64,000 nucleotides of DNA from Rouxiella badensis (GTDB lineage Bacteria; Pseudomonadota; Gammaproteobacteria; Enterobacterales; Enterobacteriaceae): the NCBI RefSeq assembly GCF_002093665.1, contig NZ_MRWE01000013.1, positions 57,766-121,765 of the forward strand, read 5' to 3'. Position numbers and translations under genes: made by a program. Position 1 is the first letter of the stretch; each line of letters opens with the position of its first letter. Positions 16,597 to 27,044 of the stretch are shown piece after piece. The notes under the pieces were generated by a model. It was not told the DNA's origin. It ran no database searches and was given only the letters and a program-made list of their open reading frames with translations.

Positions 16597-17799
16597 TTAA
16601 GCGTCAGCCGCGGCCTGCAGGAAAGCACGCATTAAAGGATGCGGTTTTTCAGGCGTTGAGGTTAGCTCGGGATGCCCCTGCACCGCTACGTAAAACGGGT
16701 GCGAAGCGTACTCGATACCGTCAGCAATGGCACCGTCGAGACAGGTTGCGGAGATAGCCAACCCGTAGTTTTCCAGACTGTCTTTAAATTGCGGATTGAG
16801 CTGGAAACGATGGTTATAACGAATCGTAGACCGTTCACCGAGGATCGAGGCCATCTGCGAGCCGCTGCGCATCTTCATCACGTTATCACCTAAACGGTGC
16901 AACGAACGCCCTGCCGTTTCACCGAGAGGGATGAAGGTCTTGACTGCCGCCTGAGGATCGGCCTCGGCCAGATTAGCCTGCGTATCACCGGACATCTGCT
17001 GAATAACCGCGGTCGCCATCGTCTGCATCCCCAGACACAGGCCCAAGGTGGGGATCCCGTGCTTGAGGCAGTAGTGGGCAACGCGGATTTGGCCGGCAAC
17101 ATTTTGCATATCTGAGCCGCCAGGCAGGATAACGCCGTCAATATCTTTGAGCGTACTTTGCAACACGTGTTCGGACGAACGAGGAGGGATAAAGACGATT
17201 TCAGTCAAGGTGCCTTGCGCTTCGGCGGCGTCGCCCAGCGAGGCCAGCGTGGCGGGATAGCTTTCAAGCTGATCCTGATAGGTGCCAATTAATGCAATGC
17301 GCAGTCGGCGTGAAGAAGAAGACTGCTGGGTGTGGTGACGCTGGGTGAAGCGGCCGAAGCTGTCGCGCCACCAGGTGTTTGGCGCGCCGTCGAGACTGTC
17401 TAGTCGATGGAACTGATAACCCTGTCTGCTGTGTTCGACCTCAACCAGTTGATAGTCCACCGAGTAGTTTCTGACTTCCCGCGCCAGCCGCGTAAACGAA
17501 GCAAGCTGCGAGGGGCCGAGCGGGATAATCCAGTCTTTCGCGCCGTGCAGGCTGAGGAGGTCATCAAGCTTCCAGACTCTGCCTGCCGATTTACCGCTGA
17601 GGCGCTCGTACCACAGGAGGCCGCTGGTCACTAAATCTCCTGCGGCGGTTACGTGCTGGCAGGCATCGGCGTAGCGTTGCGTGTCCCATTCTACGTTCAG
17701 GTGAGCTAGCTCAACCCCGCGCTGGGACGCGAGTACGCCGGCCATCGCGCCGTATATCGCGGGTTCCAAAGTGTTATGTGCAACAAATGTTAGAGACAT
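16597..17799 (-). CDS. Class I glutamine amidotransferase of CTP-synthase type with an unrecognised N-terminal domain
   Basis: 400 residues. The C-terminal half (about 165-395) is a triad glutaminase close to that of PyrG: catalytic C255 in LGLCLGMQT, H376 and E378 in QGHPEL, and oxyanion-side LPGGSD. The first 160 residues do not show the PyrG amidoligase/Walker motifs and I do not recognise them. The protein would therefore release ammonia from glutamine for a partner or for a reaction in its own N-terminal domain. It is divergent from an aminotransferase gene across a 236-base region, hinting at an amino-nitrogen pathway. It is well formed and not visibly truncated. Confidence 0.78.
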   Translation of the reverse strand: MSLTFVAHNTLEPAIYGAMAGVLASQRGVELAHLNVEWDTQRYADACQHVTAAGDLVTSGLLWYERLSGKSAGRVWKLDDLLSLHGAKDWIIPLGPSQLASFTRLAREVRNYSVDYQLVEVEHSRQGYQFHRLDSLDGAPNTWWRDSFGRFTQRHHTQQSSSSRRLRIALIGTYQDQLESYPATLASLGDAAEAQGTLTEIVFIPPRSSEHVLQSTLKDIDGVILPGGSDMQNVAGQIRVAHYCLKHGIPTLGLCLGMQTMATAVIQQMSGDTQANLAEADPQAAVKTFIPLGETAGRSLHRLGDNVMKMRSGSQMASILGERSTIRYNHRFQLNPQFKDSLENYGLAISATCLDGAIADGIEYASHPFYVAVQGHPELTSTPEKPHPLMRAFLQAAADA

Positions 17800-17985
17800 A
17801 ATTCCTACTTAACCTGATGGAAAAATAAAATGGACAAGAAAATGAATGCAACCGGTTTACAAAATCACCCAACAATCTGGGTCATTAGCTGCAAATTTCA
17901 TGCCATGAGTCTGAGTAAAGTCTCAGAAAAGGGTGAATAAATCATGAGCAATATCTGAAGGCCCATGATAATTTAAAATTGGTTT

Positions 17986-17998
17986 ATATGATTCATAT
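17986..17998. promoter_or_regulatory. ATATGA-T-TCATAT palindrome between glutaminase and aminotransferase genes
   Basis: A perfect 13-base palindrome in the divergent intergenic region, 38 bases before the aminotransferase ATG. It is suitable as an operator for an unidentified regulator; AT-rich palindromes can also arise by chance. Confidence 0.35.
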
Positions 17999-18035
17999 AA
18001 TACAATACTGCATTAATCTTACAAAAGGGTAACAG

Positions 18036-19244
18036 ATGTCAGCTGAATTTACTGCGCCAAGGCTACGACGTGTTCGTCCATCACCGACGGCGGTTATTTC
18101 GGACCGAGTTCGCGCACTGTCTGAGTCCGGCGTCGATGTCATCAATCTTGGTGAAGGAGAGTTAGACTTCGACACACCGGATCACATCAAGCAGGCAGGC
18201 ATCGATGCGATTGTACAAGGTGATACAAAATACACCGCCGTAGCGGGCACTGCGGCACTAAAAAAAGCTATTATCAATAAATTCTCCCGAGAAAACCAAC
18301 TGACCTACCAGCCTAACGAAGTGATTGCCGGAAGCGGCGCAAAACAGCTTATCTTCAACGCGCTGTTGGCGACCGTCTCTGCGGGCCAAGAGGTACTCAT
18401 CCCTGCCCCTTATTGGGTGTCCTATCCTGACATGGTCGCGCTGGCAGACGGCGAGCCTCGTATAATAGCCTGCACGGAGGATAATGGCTGGAAGTTACAG
18501 GCAGATGAACTTAAAGCGGCAATAACGCCTGAGACACGTTGGTTAATTCTGAACTCGCCGAATAATCCGACCGGGGCAGTCTACAGCACCGGGGAACTGC
18601 GGGCACTGGCTGAAGTGTTGCTGGATGCCCCACACGTGCTGGTCATGGCCGATGATATCTATGAACACCTATGCCATCAGCCCGCCGAATTCGCTACGCT
18701 GGCGCAGGTTGAACCCCGACTCGCCTCGCGTATCCTGACCGTCAACGGCGTGTCTAAAGGCTACTCGATGACCGGCTGGCGCATCGGCTATGCTGGCGGC
18801 CCGGCGTGGCTTATCTCTGCGATGCAAATCCTGCAATCGCAAAGCACCTCAAACCCGAGTTCAATATCCCAGGCAGCGACCGTGGTGGCTCTCGAACAGG
18901 ACAACGGATTCCTGGCCGACTGGCGAGAAGCGCTGGATAAACGTCGACGGAGAATCATGGCCTGCATCAATCAGATTGATGGCCTGAGCGCCGAATTGCC
19001 CCCAGGTGCTTTCTACGTCTTCGCCAACTGTTCGGGCATGCTGGGCAAAACAACACCGAAAGGCACTACGCTTGCCAGCGACGTCGATTTTGTAGAATAC
19101 CTGCTCGACGCCGCCCACGTTGCCACGCTACAGGGTTCCGCCTTTGGTGCATCGCCCTATCTGCGCATCGCCTATGCGATAGACGACCTGCGTCTGGACG
19201 AGGCGTGTGAAAGGATAGTTCGCGCCTGCGCGGCATTACGTTAA
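18036..19244 (+). CDS. Class I/II PLP-dependent aminotransferase (aspartate aminotransferase-like)
   Basis: 402-residue fold-type I aminotransferase. The PLP lysine is K241 (VNGVSKGYSMTGWRIGY), NSPNNPTG (about 173-180) and the cofactor Asp in MADDIYEHL are intact, as is the substrate-binding Arg near the C-terminus (YLRIAY). The set of motifs fits subgroup Ib aspartate/prephenate-type aminotransferases. AAAGGG precedes the ATG. It is divergent from the CTP-synthase-like glutaminase, and tRNA-Asn follows about 210 bases downstream. The amino acceptor is not known. Confidence 0.88.
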   Translation: MSAEFTAPRLRRVRPSPTAVISDRVRALSESGVDVINLGEGELDFDTPDHIKQAGIDAIVQGDTKYTAVAGTAALKKAIINKFSRENQLTYQPNEVIAGSGAKQLIFNALLATVSAGQEVLIPAPYWVSYPDMVALADGEPRIIACTEDNGWKLQADELKAAITPETRWLILNSPNNPTGAVYSTGELRALAEVLLDAPHVLVMADDIYEHLCHQPAEFATLAQVEPRLASRILTVNGVSKGYSMTGWRIGYAGGPAWLISAMQILQSQSTSNPSSISQAATVVALEQDNGFLADWREALDKRRRRIMACINQIDGLSAELPPGAFYVFANCSGMLGKTTPKGTTLASDVDFVEYLLDAAHVATLQGSAFGASPYLRIAYAIDDLRLDEACERIVRACAALR

Positions 19245-19457
19245 GTCACCTGAACGCAAAGACATACCCTGACTTGTCTGAAAGAGGAAGGGTTTTGCCC
19301 TAGTGTGCGCGAGTAACGCCTTTTTTTGCCTCACTCGCGCTACTTTTTGGCTCAACCTTCAACAACTTGAGCAAAGTAACAGCAGTCGTGCACAAATTTG
19401 CAGTTGTCCTTTGACATGCACCGCGCCAGTCGCTATTATTCGCCCCGTTCACACGAT

Positions 19458-19533
19458 TCCTCTGTAGTTCAGTCGGTAGAACGGCGGACTGTTAATCCGT
19501 ATGTCACTGGTTCGAGTCCAGTCAGAGGAGCCA
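19458..19533 (+). tRNA. tRNA-Asn (anticodon GTT)
   Basis: A complete 76-base cloverleaf with encoded CCA. The acceptor stem TCCTCTG pairs with CAGAGGA, the anticodon GTT is at 19491-19493 in ACTGTTAAT, and the T-loop reads GGTTCGAGTCC. It matches enterobacterial tRNA-Asn. A decayed accessory island begins right after it; tRNA-Asn genes are well-known integration sites. Confidence 0.97.
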
Positions 19534-19542
19534 AATTTAGAG

Positions 19543-19576
19543 AAGCCCGCTTAAGGAAACTTAAGCGGGCTTTTTG
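19543..19576 (+). terminator. Intrinsic terminator of tRNA-Asn
   Basis: AAGCCCGCTTAAG and CTTAAGCGGGCTT pair perfectly around a GAAA loop and are followed by a T-rich run. Confidence 0.92.
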
Positions 19577-20060
19577 CTTTTACTTTTTTCTATTCTCAAC
19601 AGAATCACATTTACTCCATCAAATAACGATGTTGTCAGTATGAGCTGATAAATATCGGTTTGAATGTTGTGTTTTTGAGAAGCCTGACAGCTCGCGTTTC
19701 CGGCATTTGCCCAACACGCAAGGGCGCAGAATGCGTGCTACTTACCCTTACCGGACGAGTTGTGCTGGCAAATGATTAACCGGAAACTGATAAGGGAAAC
19801 GAGGAATACAGGGGAGAAAAATCTGCCCGTGCATTGCCTTGTGGGAAGGCCCCGGTTCGCAGCAGTGATATGGGTTGAGAGTTCTATCAGTTTAGACCTG
19901 AGCTAGCAGTGTTCTGAGATAGAAGTCTCGCAAATCTGACATTCTGCTTTGAGCGAAAAGCGGACCTTTGGCTGATACAGTTTTGTTATGTCCATACGGC
20001 CTAAGGCTTCGCCAGATAATGGGATAGAAAATTCTCTACCTCTCGTTTACCAATGTCTGA
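19577..20060. other. Intergenic stretch without a recognisable gene
   Basis: About 480 bases between the tRNA terminator and the toxin fragment. All frames are interrupted and I recognise no gene, RNA or repeat here. It probably holds decayed island DNA, including the lost 5' part of the toxin gene. No second copy of the tRNA 3' end (attR) was seen downstream. Confidence 0.5.
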
Positions 20061-20594
20061 ATCGTCACGACAACCCTGCCGATATATGAAGGTGCAGGAT
20101 TACAGGACTTTATCTACTGGCAGCCGGATGCTACGGGGACCGGCGTCGAGCCCGTGTATGTCATGTTCAGCGATATCTATGGTGAAACCAACGCCAAGGG
20201 AAAGTACAGCGGGCGTGATTACAATACAGACAAGGCCGGCGGACCCATCCAGAATCTGGACTGGAAAAGTGCCACTATTGATCGCGCAGGAGTGGACAAG
20301 GTGAAACTACATACCGGACGGTTTGGCGAATCACCTGACAACAAGGTCATGATCGACCGTCTGGAGAAAATCCTTAAGGGTGAGTTGCAGGTTACCGATA
20401 CCGACAAACGTTTTTATACTCATGAAATCAGGGAACTGGAACGTTATAGGAATCTGGGGGTTAAAGATGATACGGTTCCAGAAAATGGTGATGAAGTCTG
20501 GAACAATACTCACACGGCGACTTTGGAAGATTACAAGCTAGGTTCTGATGAGACGCTTCTGTATACACCTGAAGCATTGAATCCACAGAAATAA
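20061..20594 (+). pseudogene. 3' fragment of an S-type pyocin-like bacteriocin/toxin
   Basis: The open frame follows an in-frame TGA at 20058-20060 and has no ATG near its start (the first usable start is GTG 20154), so the 5' part of the gene is missing. The first segment (LQDFIYWQPD, EPVYVMFSD) resembles the end of the S-type pyocin/colicin-like domain. It is followed by a C-terminal toxin-type domain with KVKLHTGRFGES, RFYTHEIRELERY and NTHTATLEDYKL. A small immunity-type gene follows 16 bases later. It is either a silent orphan toxin tail or a remnant usable by recombination; the nuclease class is not certain. Confidence 0.65.
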
Positions 20595-20610
20595 ATATCG
20601 GGATATATAA

Positions 20611-20901
20611 ATGATTGATTTTGATGCAATGGTTAAAAATGAAAGTATGGCGGATGTTATTTTATTTCTGGTTGGTCGTGAAGAAAATGGTATAGCGTAC
20701 CCATTCATGGACCGATTTTTTGGCAGGCATAAAGCTGCTGAAAAGTATGAATCATATAACATCAAATTACTTCTTGAGACAAAAAAACTTAAGGATAGTG
20801 GGCAAGTCTTTTCAGAGAGAACGTATGGTGCTGGTTGTAAGAAGGGCCCAAATTGGAAAGAACCTAAATTCGTGACTGAGAAAAAATACGGTATCGCATA
20901 A
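20611..20901 (+). CDS. Putative immunity protein for the adjacent toxin tail
   Basis: 96-residue acidic/basic mixed small protein directly behind the toxin fragment. It shares its first four residues (MIDF) and its last 19 residues (from KGPNWKEP to the end) with the protein encoded in inverted orientation at 22504-22779, while the middle differs. That pattern fits immunity proteins that co-diversify with their toxins. The base composition is AT-rich relative to the flanking chromosome, as is common for polymorphic toxin immunity genes. Confidence 0.65.
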   Translation: MIDFDAMVKNESMADVILFLVGREENGIAYPFMDRFFGRHKAAEKYESYNIKLLLETKKLKDSGQVFSERTYGAGCKKGPNWKEPKFVTEKKYGIA

Positions 20902-20997
20902 TCACTAGCGCTTTCTGATAAGTCCATTTTAAGCAACGTCCAGCAAACTAGGGTTTGTTGGACGTTTTCTTTGGCAGTTAAAAAGGGAAACTGAATT
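20891..20997. repeat. Inverted repeat arm 1 (immunity 3' end plus terminator)
   Basis: The end of the first immunity gene, its terminator and the sequence up to the IS edge are repeated with few changes, in reverse orientation, at about 22410-22513. The two toxin/immunity tails therefore sit as a large inverted repeat around the decayed IS. Confidence 0.8.
20935..20970 (+). terminator. Intrinsic terminator after the immunity gene (copy 1)
   Basis: AACGTCCAGCAAAC pairs with GTTTGTTGGACGTT around TAGG and is followed by TTCTTT. The same hairpin is present in inverted orientation at 22437-22470 behind the second immunity gene. Confidence 0.8.
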
Positions 20998-22409
<1,412 letters not shown>

Positions 22410-22436
<27 letters not shown>

Positions 22437-22513
22437 AAAACGTCCAACAAACCCTAGTTTGCTGGACGTTGATTTAAACGCACTTATCAGAAAGCGCTGG
22501 CGATTATGCGATA
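22410..22513. repeat. Inverted repeat arm 2
   Basis: Reverse complement of the 20891-20997 region, with scattered substitutions; it includes the terminator hairpin and the last codons of the second immunity gene. Confidence 0.8.
22437..22470 (-). terminator. Intrinsic terminator after the second immunity gene
   Basis: On the minus strand AACGTCCAGCAAAC pairs with GTTTGTTGGACGTT and is followed by TTCTTT, the same hairpin as at 20935-20970. Confidence 0.8.
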
Positions 22514-22779
22514 CCGTATTTTTTCTCAGTTACGAATTTTGGTTCTTTCCAATTAGGCCCCTTAATGTAGTGTAAGGGACTCTCACCACCCTTGATTATT
22601 CCTTTATCAGTCATCTTTATTACCGTAGATAAAAGCTCTCCCTCTGAAATTACATCAAATCGGTAACGTGTATAAAAGCGGTCCAAGTTAGGATAACCAA
22701 TTCCATTGGGTGAGCGAACGAAAAATGCGACAGCATCCTCAACGGACTCTTTTTGCACTAATGATTTAAAATCAATCAT
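22504..22779 (-). CDS. Second putative immunity protein
   Basis: 91 residues, paralogous at both ends with the protein at 20611-20901 and divergent in the middle (about 10-70). The ATG overlaps the stop of the toxin remnant by four bases (ATGA), the tight coupling expected of toxin-immunity pairs. Its partner toxin is truncated, so the gene may now only protect against sister strains. Confidence 0.65.
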   Translation of the reverse strand: MIDFKSLVQKESVEDAVAFFVRSPNGIGYPNLDRFYTRYRFDVISEGELLSTVIKMTDKGIIKGGESPLHYIKGPNWKEPKFVTEKKYGIA

Positions 22780-22992
22780 TTATACTCCCTCCATTCTTGC
22801 TCATCAGCCGCTTTTAGTGCATCAGGGGTATATAGCTGCGTTATGTCGTCTTTCAATTTATAATCTTCCAAAGTTGCAGTATGGGTACTATTCCAGATTG
22901 CCGAAGCAATTGAAGGATTATTTGGCACAGCACCATCCGACAGCCCCAGAGTCCCGTAACGCTCTAGTTCTCTTATCTCATGGGTATAAAAG
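22776..22992 (-). pseudogene. Second toxin tail, truncated by an IS end
   Basis: Only about 71 C-terminal residues remain, starting at FYTHEIRELERY exactly where the IS inverted repeat begins (22993). It shares FYTHEIRELERY and NSTHTATLEDYKL with the first toxin tail but has a longer C-terminus. A reading frame extends into the IS as far as 23018 but that part is IS sequence. The rest of the toxin is not found beyond the far IS end, so it was deleted. Confidence 0.75.
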
Positions 22993-23008
22993 TGTAAGTA
23001 TCCCAGCT

Positions 23009-23884
23009 TTAGTTCCACACACTTTTTGAGATTTCCTGTTTCTCAGCCATCAGCCGGTATTCTTCCGGTGTCAGGTTATTCAGGGACTCATGAGGTCGCT
23101 CACTGTTGTACTCATTCAGCCAGCGTTCCGTTATTTCCCGTACTTCATTCAGCGTTCTGAACAGGTAAAAATCCAGTATTTCGGTCCGGTATATTCGGTT
23201 AAACCGTCCTATAAACGCGTTCTGTGTTGGCTTACCCGGCTTGATAAATTCCAGCATCACACCATGGTCTTCAGCCCATTGCGCCAGCGCCAGTGATATC
23301 AGTTCCGGCCCGTTATCCATCCGCATCTTCAGCGGATAACCACGGTTTGTCACTATTCTGTCCAGCACCCGCACGACGCGCTGCGCCGGGGTATTTAGGT
23401 CAATTTCGATAGCCAAAGCCTCGCGGTTGAAGTCGTCCACGATGTTGATAGTCCGAAAACGTCGGCCACATGTCAGCGCGTCGTACATAAAATCAATCGA
23501 CCCGCTTTGGTTGAGTGCTTCAGGCGTTGCCAGCGGGGCAGGATTGCGCACTGGCATACCCTTACGACGAAAATTCAGTTTTAACAGACAGTAAATCCGG
23601 TGTACCCGCTTGTGATTCCAGGCGTACCCCTGCCTGCGAACTACCTGAAAAAGCTTCTTAAATCCGTAGCAGGGATAGCGTTCAGCCGCCTCGGTCAGCC
23701 TCAGGATCAGCGCTTCATCACGTCGTGTATCCGGTTGATAACGAAACACCGTCCTGCTCAGCGATAACGTCCTGCATGCCTGGCGTATGCTCATCGTAAA
23801 CTGCGTGGTTAGGTAGCTAACAAGCTCACGCTTTATCGCTGGTTTTAAAGCTTTTTTTCGATGACGTCTTTCAGCGCCCGGCAT
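23009..23884 (-). CDS. IS3-family transposase OrfB (DDE catalytic part)
   Basis: 291-residue frame encoding the integrase core: first Asp in SIDFMYDAL, second in MRMDNGPELIS, and Glu in RFNRIYRTEIL, followed by the usual NEYNSERPHESL tail. It is expressed as an OrfAB fusion by -1 frameshifting at the A-run near 23851-23858. The frame is uninterrupted. Confidence 0.9.
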   Translation of the reverse strand: MPGAERRHRKKALKPAIKRELVSYLTTQFTMSIRQACRTLSLSRTVFRYQPDTRRDEALILRLTEAAERYPCYGFKKLFQVVRRQGYAWNHKRVHRIYCLLKLNFRRKGMPVRNPAPLATPEALNQSGSIDFMYDALTCGRRFRTINIVDDFNREALAIEIDLNTPAQRVVRVLDRIVTNRGYPLKMRMDNGPELISLALAQWAEDHGVMLEFIKPGKPTQNAFIGRFNRIYRTEILDFYLFRTLNEVREITERWLNEYNSERPHESLNNLTPEEYRLMAEKQEISKSVWN

Positions 23885-24108
23885 TCCAGACTCAGATCGG
23901 CAAACATCTGCTTCAGACGACGATTCTCATCCTCAAGATCTTTGATATTTTTAATATCAGCGGCTTCCATCCCGCCATATTTCGCCTTCCAGTTGTAATA
24001 GCTGGCTTCAGAAATAGCAGCCTCACGACACACATCTTTGACGGTTCGACCAGCTTCTACAGATTTCAGAACGGCAATGATCTGGTGCTCGGTGAATCGG
24101 ATCTTACG
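23845..24108 (-). CDS. IS3-family transposase OrfA
   Basis: About 87 residues from ATG 24108 (the open frame itself runs further upstream). A helix-turn-helix (FTEHQIIAVLKSVEAG, CREAAISEASYYNWK) is followed by a leucine zipper (DLEDENRRLKQMFADLSLE) and ends in VIEKKL within the slippery run. It overlaps orfB by about 40 bases. Confidence 0.88.
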   Translation of the reverse strand, partial: RKIRFTEHQIIAVLKSVEAGRTVKDVCREAAISEASYYNWKAKYGGMEAADIKNIKDLEDENRRLKQMFADLSLECRALKDVIEKKL

Positions 24109-24203
24109 CATAGCGATCTCCTCAGGTGACATAATCAGTATGTCGGAAGATCTCTAAAAGTGAATGGGCCGTTTTGAAGGGATACTTACACACCCATGCT
24201 GAT

Positions 24204-25145
24204 TCAGCGTTGATGAGAGTAAAACTCTGCCAATCTTTCGCTGTCGGGTAACGCGGTCATTGCTCCCTTTGCCGTGGTCGCCAGCGCGCCGCAGGTCAGT
24301 GCCTGACGGACGATTTTGCGCCAGGTGAAATCGGAACTTACCGGCCAATCCTCTGCCAGACCAGCCAACAATCCCGCGACAAAGGCATCACCTGCCCCCG
24401 TAGTATCGAAGACGTTGACTTGTGGGGCCGGATATTGCTCCAGGGACGCCTCTTTTTTGCGATATACCGAGACACCCTCCTTGCCCTGCGTGACCAGCAA
24501 AAGCTCGGGATTATGCCGCTGACAAAGACGCAATATTCCTTCGGACAGCACTGCCTCTCGGGTCAGATATTCCAGCTCTTCTTGAGAAACTTTTATGATA
24601 TCAGCCATAGACAAGGCCAGTTCAAGGCACTCGCGCAGCTTATTTTCGTCTGACCACAGGTCCTGGCGGATATTGGGATCGAAACATACGTATCCACCTG
24701 CCGCTTTCACCTGAGCCATTGCCTGCAGCGCTGAGGTGCGAGAAGGCTCGGCGGACAGTGCAATCGAGCATAAATGCAGGAACTGCCCGGCCTGGAAAGC
24801 TGGGATATCTGTGCCGCGTAAGAATAAATCCGCGCCGGGACGCACCATAAACGTAAATGAACGTTCACCCTCGGCATCATTCTCCACAACGACGGTTGAA
24901 GTACGATGATCGGGATCCAGCCGCATAAACTCCGTATTTACGCCTTCGTCATTCAGTGTCTCCAGCAGAAACTTTCCGAAAGGATCGTCCCCTACCCGGC
25001 CTATAAATGCGCTGTCTCCCCCAAGACGGCGAATACCCACCGCAACATTGGCAGGTGCCCCACCTGGACATTTCAATAAGCGGCCATCGTCTTCCGGAAT
25101 TAAATCCACAACCGCATCTCCCAACACCCAAACTCGGTTCTTCAT
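24204..25145 (-). CDS. scrK: ScrK, fructokinase
   Basis: PfkB/ribokinase-family kinase of 313 aa that phosphorylates the fructose released by ScrB. The N-terminal VLGDAVVDLIPE, the substrate motif CPGGAPANVAVGIRRLGG (about 28-45) and the C-terminal anion hole DTTGAGDAFVAGLLAG are intact. The start at 25145 has AGGGA at proper spacing; an ATG at 25151 abuts that site. It is divergent from scrYABR, whereas in classical scrKYABR regulons it is the first co-directional gene. The 3' end is only about 14 bases from the IS. Confidence 0.9.
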   Translation of the reverse strand: MKNRVWVLGDAVVDLIPEDDGRLLKCPGGAPANVAVGIRRLGGDSAFIGRVGDDPFGKFLLETLNDEGVNTEFMRLDPDHRTSTVVVENDAEGERSFTFMVRPGADLFLRGTDIPAFQAGQFLHLCSIALSAEPSRTSALQAMAQVKAAGGYVCFDPNIRQDLWSDENKLRECLELALSMADIIKVSQEELEYLTREAVLSEGILRLCQRHNPELLLVTQGKEGVSVYRKKEASLEQYPAPQVNVFDTTGAGDAFVAGLLAGLAEDWPVSSDFTWRKIVRQALTCGALATTAKGAMTALPDSERLAEFYSHQR

Positions 25146-25198
25146 CTTCATTCCCTGTCTTCAATTCTGTGTTGTTCAACATGACCTAAATATAGAAG

Positions 25199-25210
25199 AA
25201 CCGGTTTAGC
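25199..25210. promoter_or_regulatory. scrR: Candidate ScrR operator 1
   Basis: AACCGGTTTAGC: a LacI-type core with central CG, 54 bases upstream of scrK. It shares the GTTTAGC half-site with two further copies at 25331 and 25350. Confidence 0.5.
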
Positions 25211-25330
25211 TAACTCAAAGCAAATGATTTTTCACATCGAGCAATAATTTGCAAACAAGATCACAATTCCACCATAACACAGCAAAACAACGTTGCTTAA
25301 ACCCTGAGTGGGTGATTATTGTGCTGAGAA

Positions 25331-25365
25331 AAACCAGTTTAGCAATTTAGCTAAACAAGTTTCAC
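25331..25365. promoter_or_regulatory. scrR: Candidate ScrR operators 2 and 3
   Basis: AAACCAGTTTAGC (25331-25343) and GCTAAACAAGTTTC (25350-25363) repeat the AAAC-x-x-GTTT(AGC) pattern of operator 1 in alternating orientation, directly upstream of scrY. Placement over the scrY promoter fits repression by ScrR, relieved by fructose or fructose 1-phosphate as known for this family. Confidence 0.5.
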
Positions 25366-25386
25366 ATAATAATTAAACCCCTCTGA

Positions 25387-26968
<1,582 letters not shown>

Positions 26969-27044
26969 TAGCCGGGATTTGATTCAACCAGAGGCGCCCT
27001 CAGGGTACGCGGGTGCCGTCGGCAAATGTAAATTAAGGGACACT

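Larger units (their letters stand above)
22993..24190 (-). mobile_element. Intact IS3-family element (IS407-group, IS1222-like)
   Basis: 1198 bases bounded by inverted repeats TGTAAGTATCCC (22993-23004) and GGGATACTTACA (24179-24190), with further partial matches inward. It carries overlapping orfA and orfB with an A-run slippery site. No target duplication is visible: the left flank reads AAAG and the right flank CACC. Loss of the duplication, together with the truncated toxin, suggests a deletion next to the IS after insertion. Confidence 0.88.

Noticed and set aside
22993..23018. N-terminal part of the frame read as the second toxin tail
   Set aside because: This part lies inside the IS terminal repeat and is not toxin sequence.
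25220..25330. CRP sites in the scrK-scrY region
   Set aside because: Only weak half-matches (TTTTCACA, GATCACAA) are visible; none has the paired TGTGA-N6-TCACA form.
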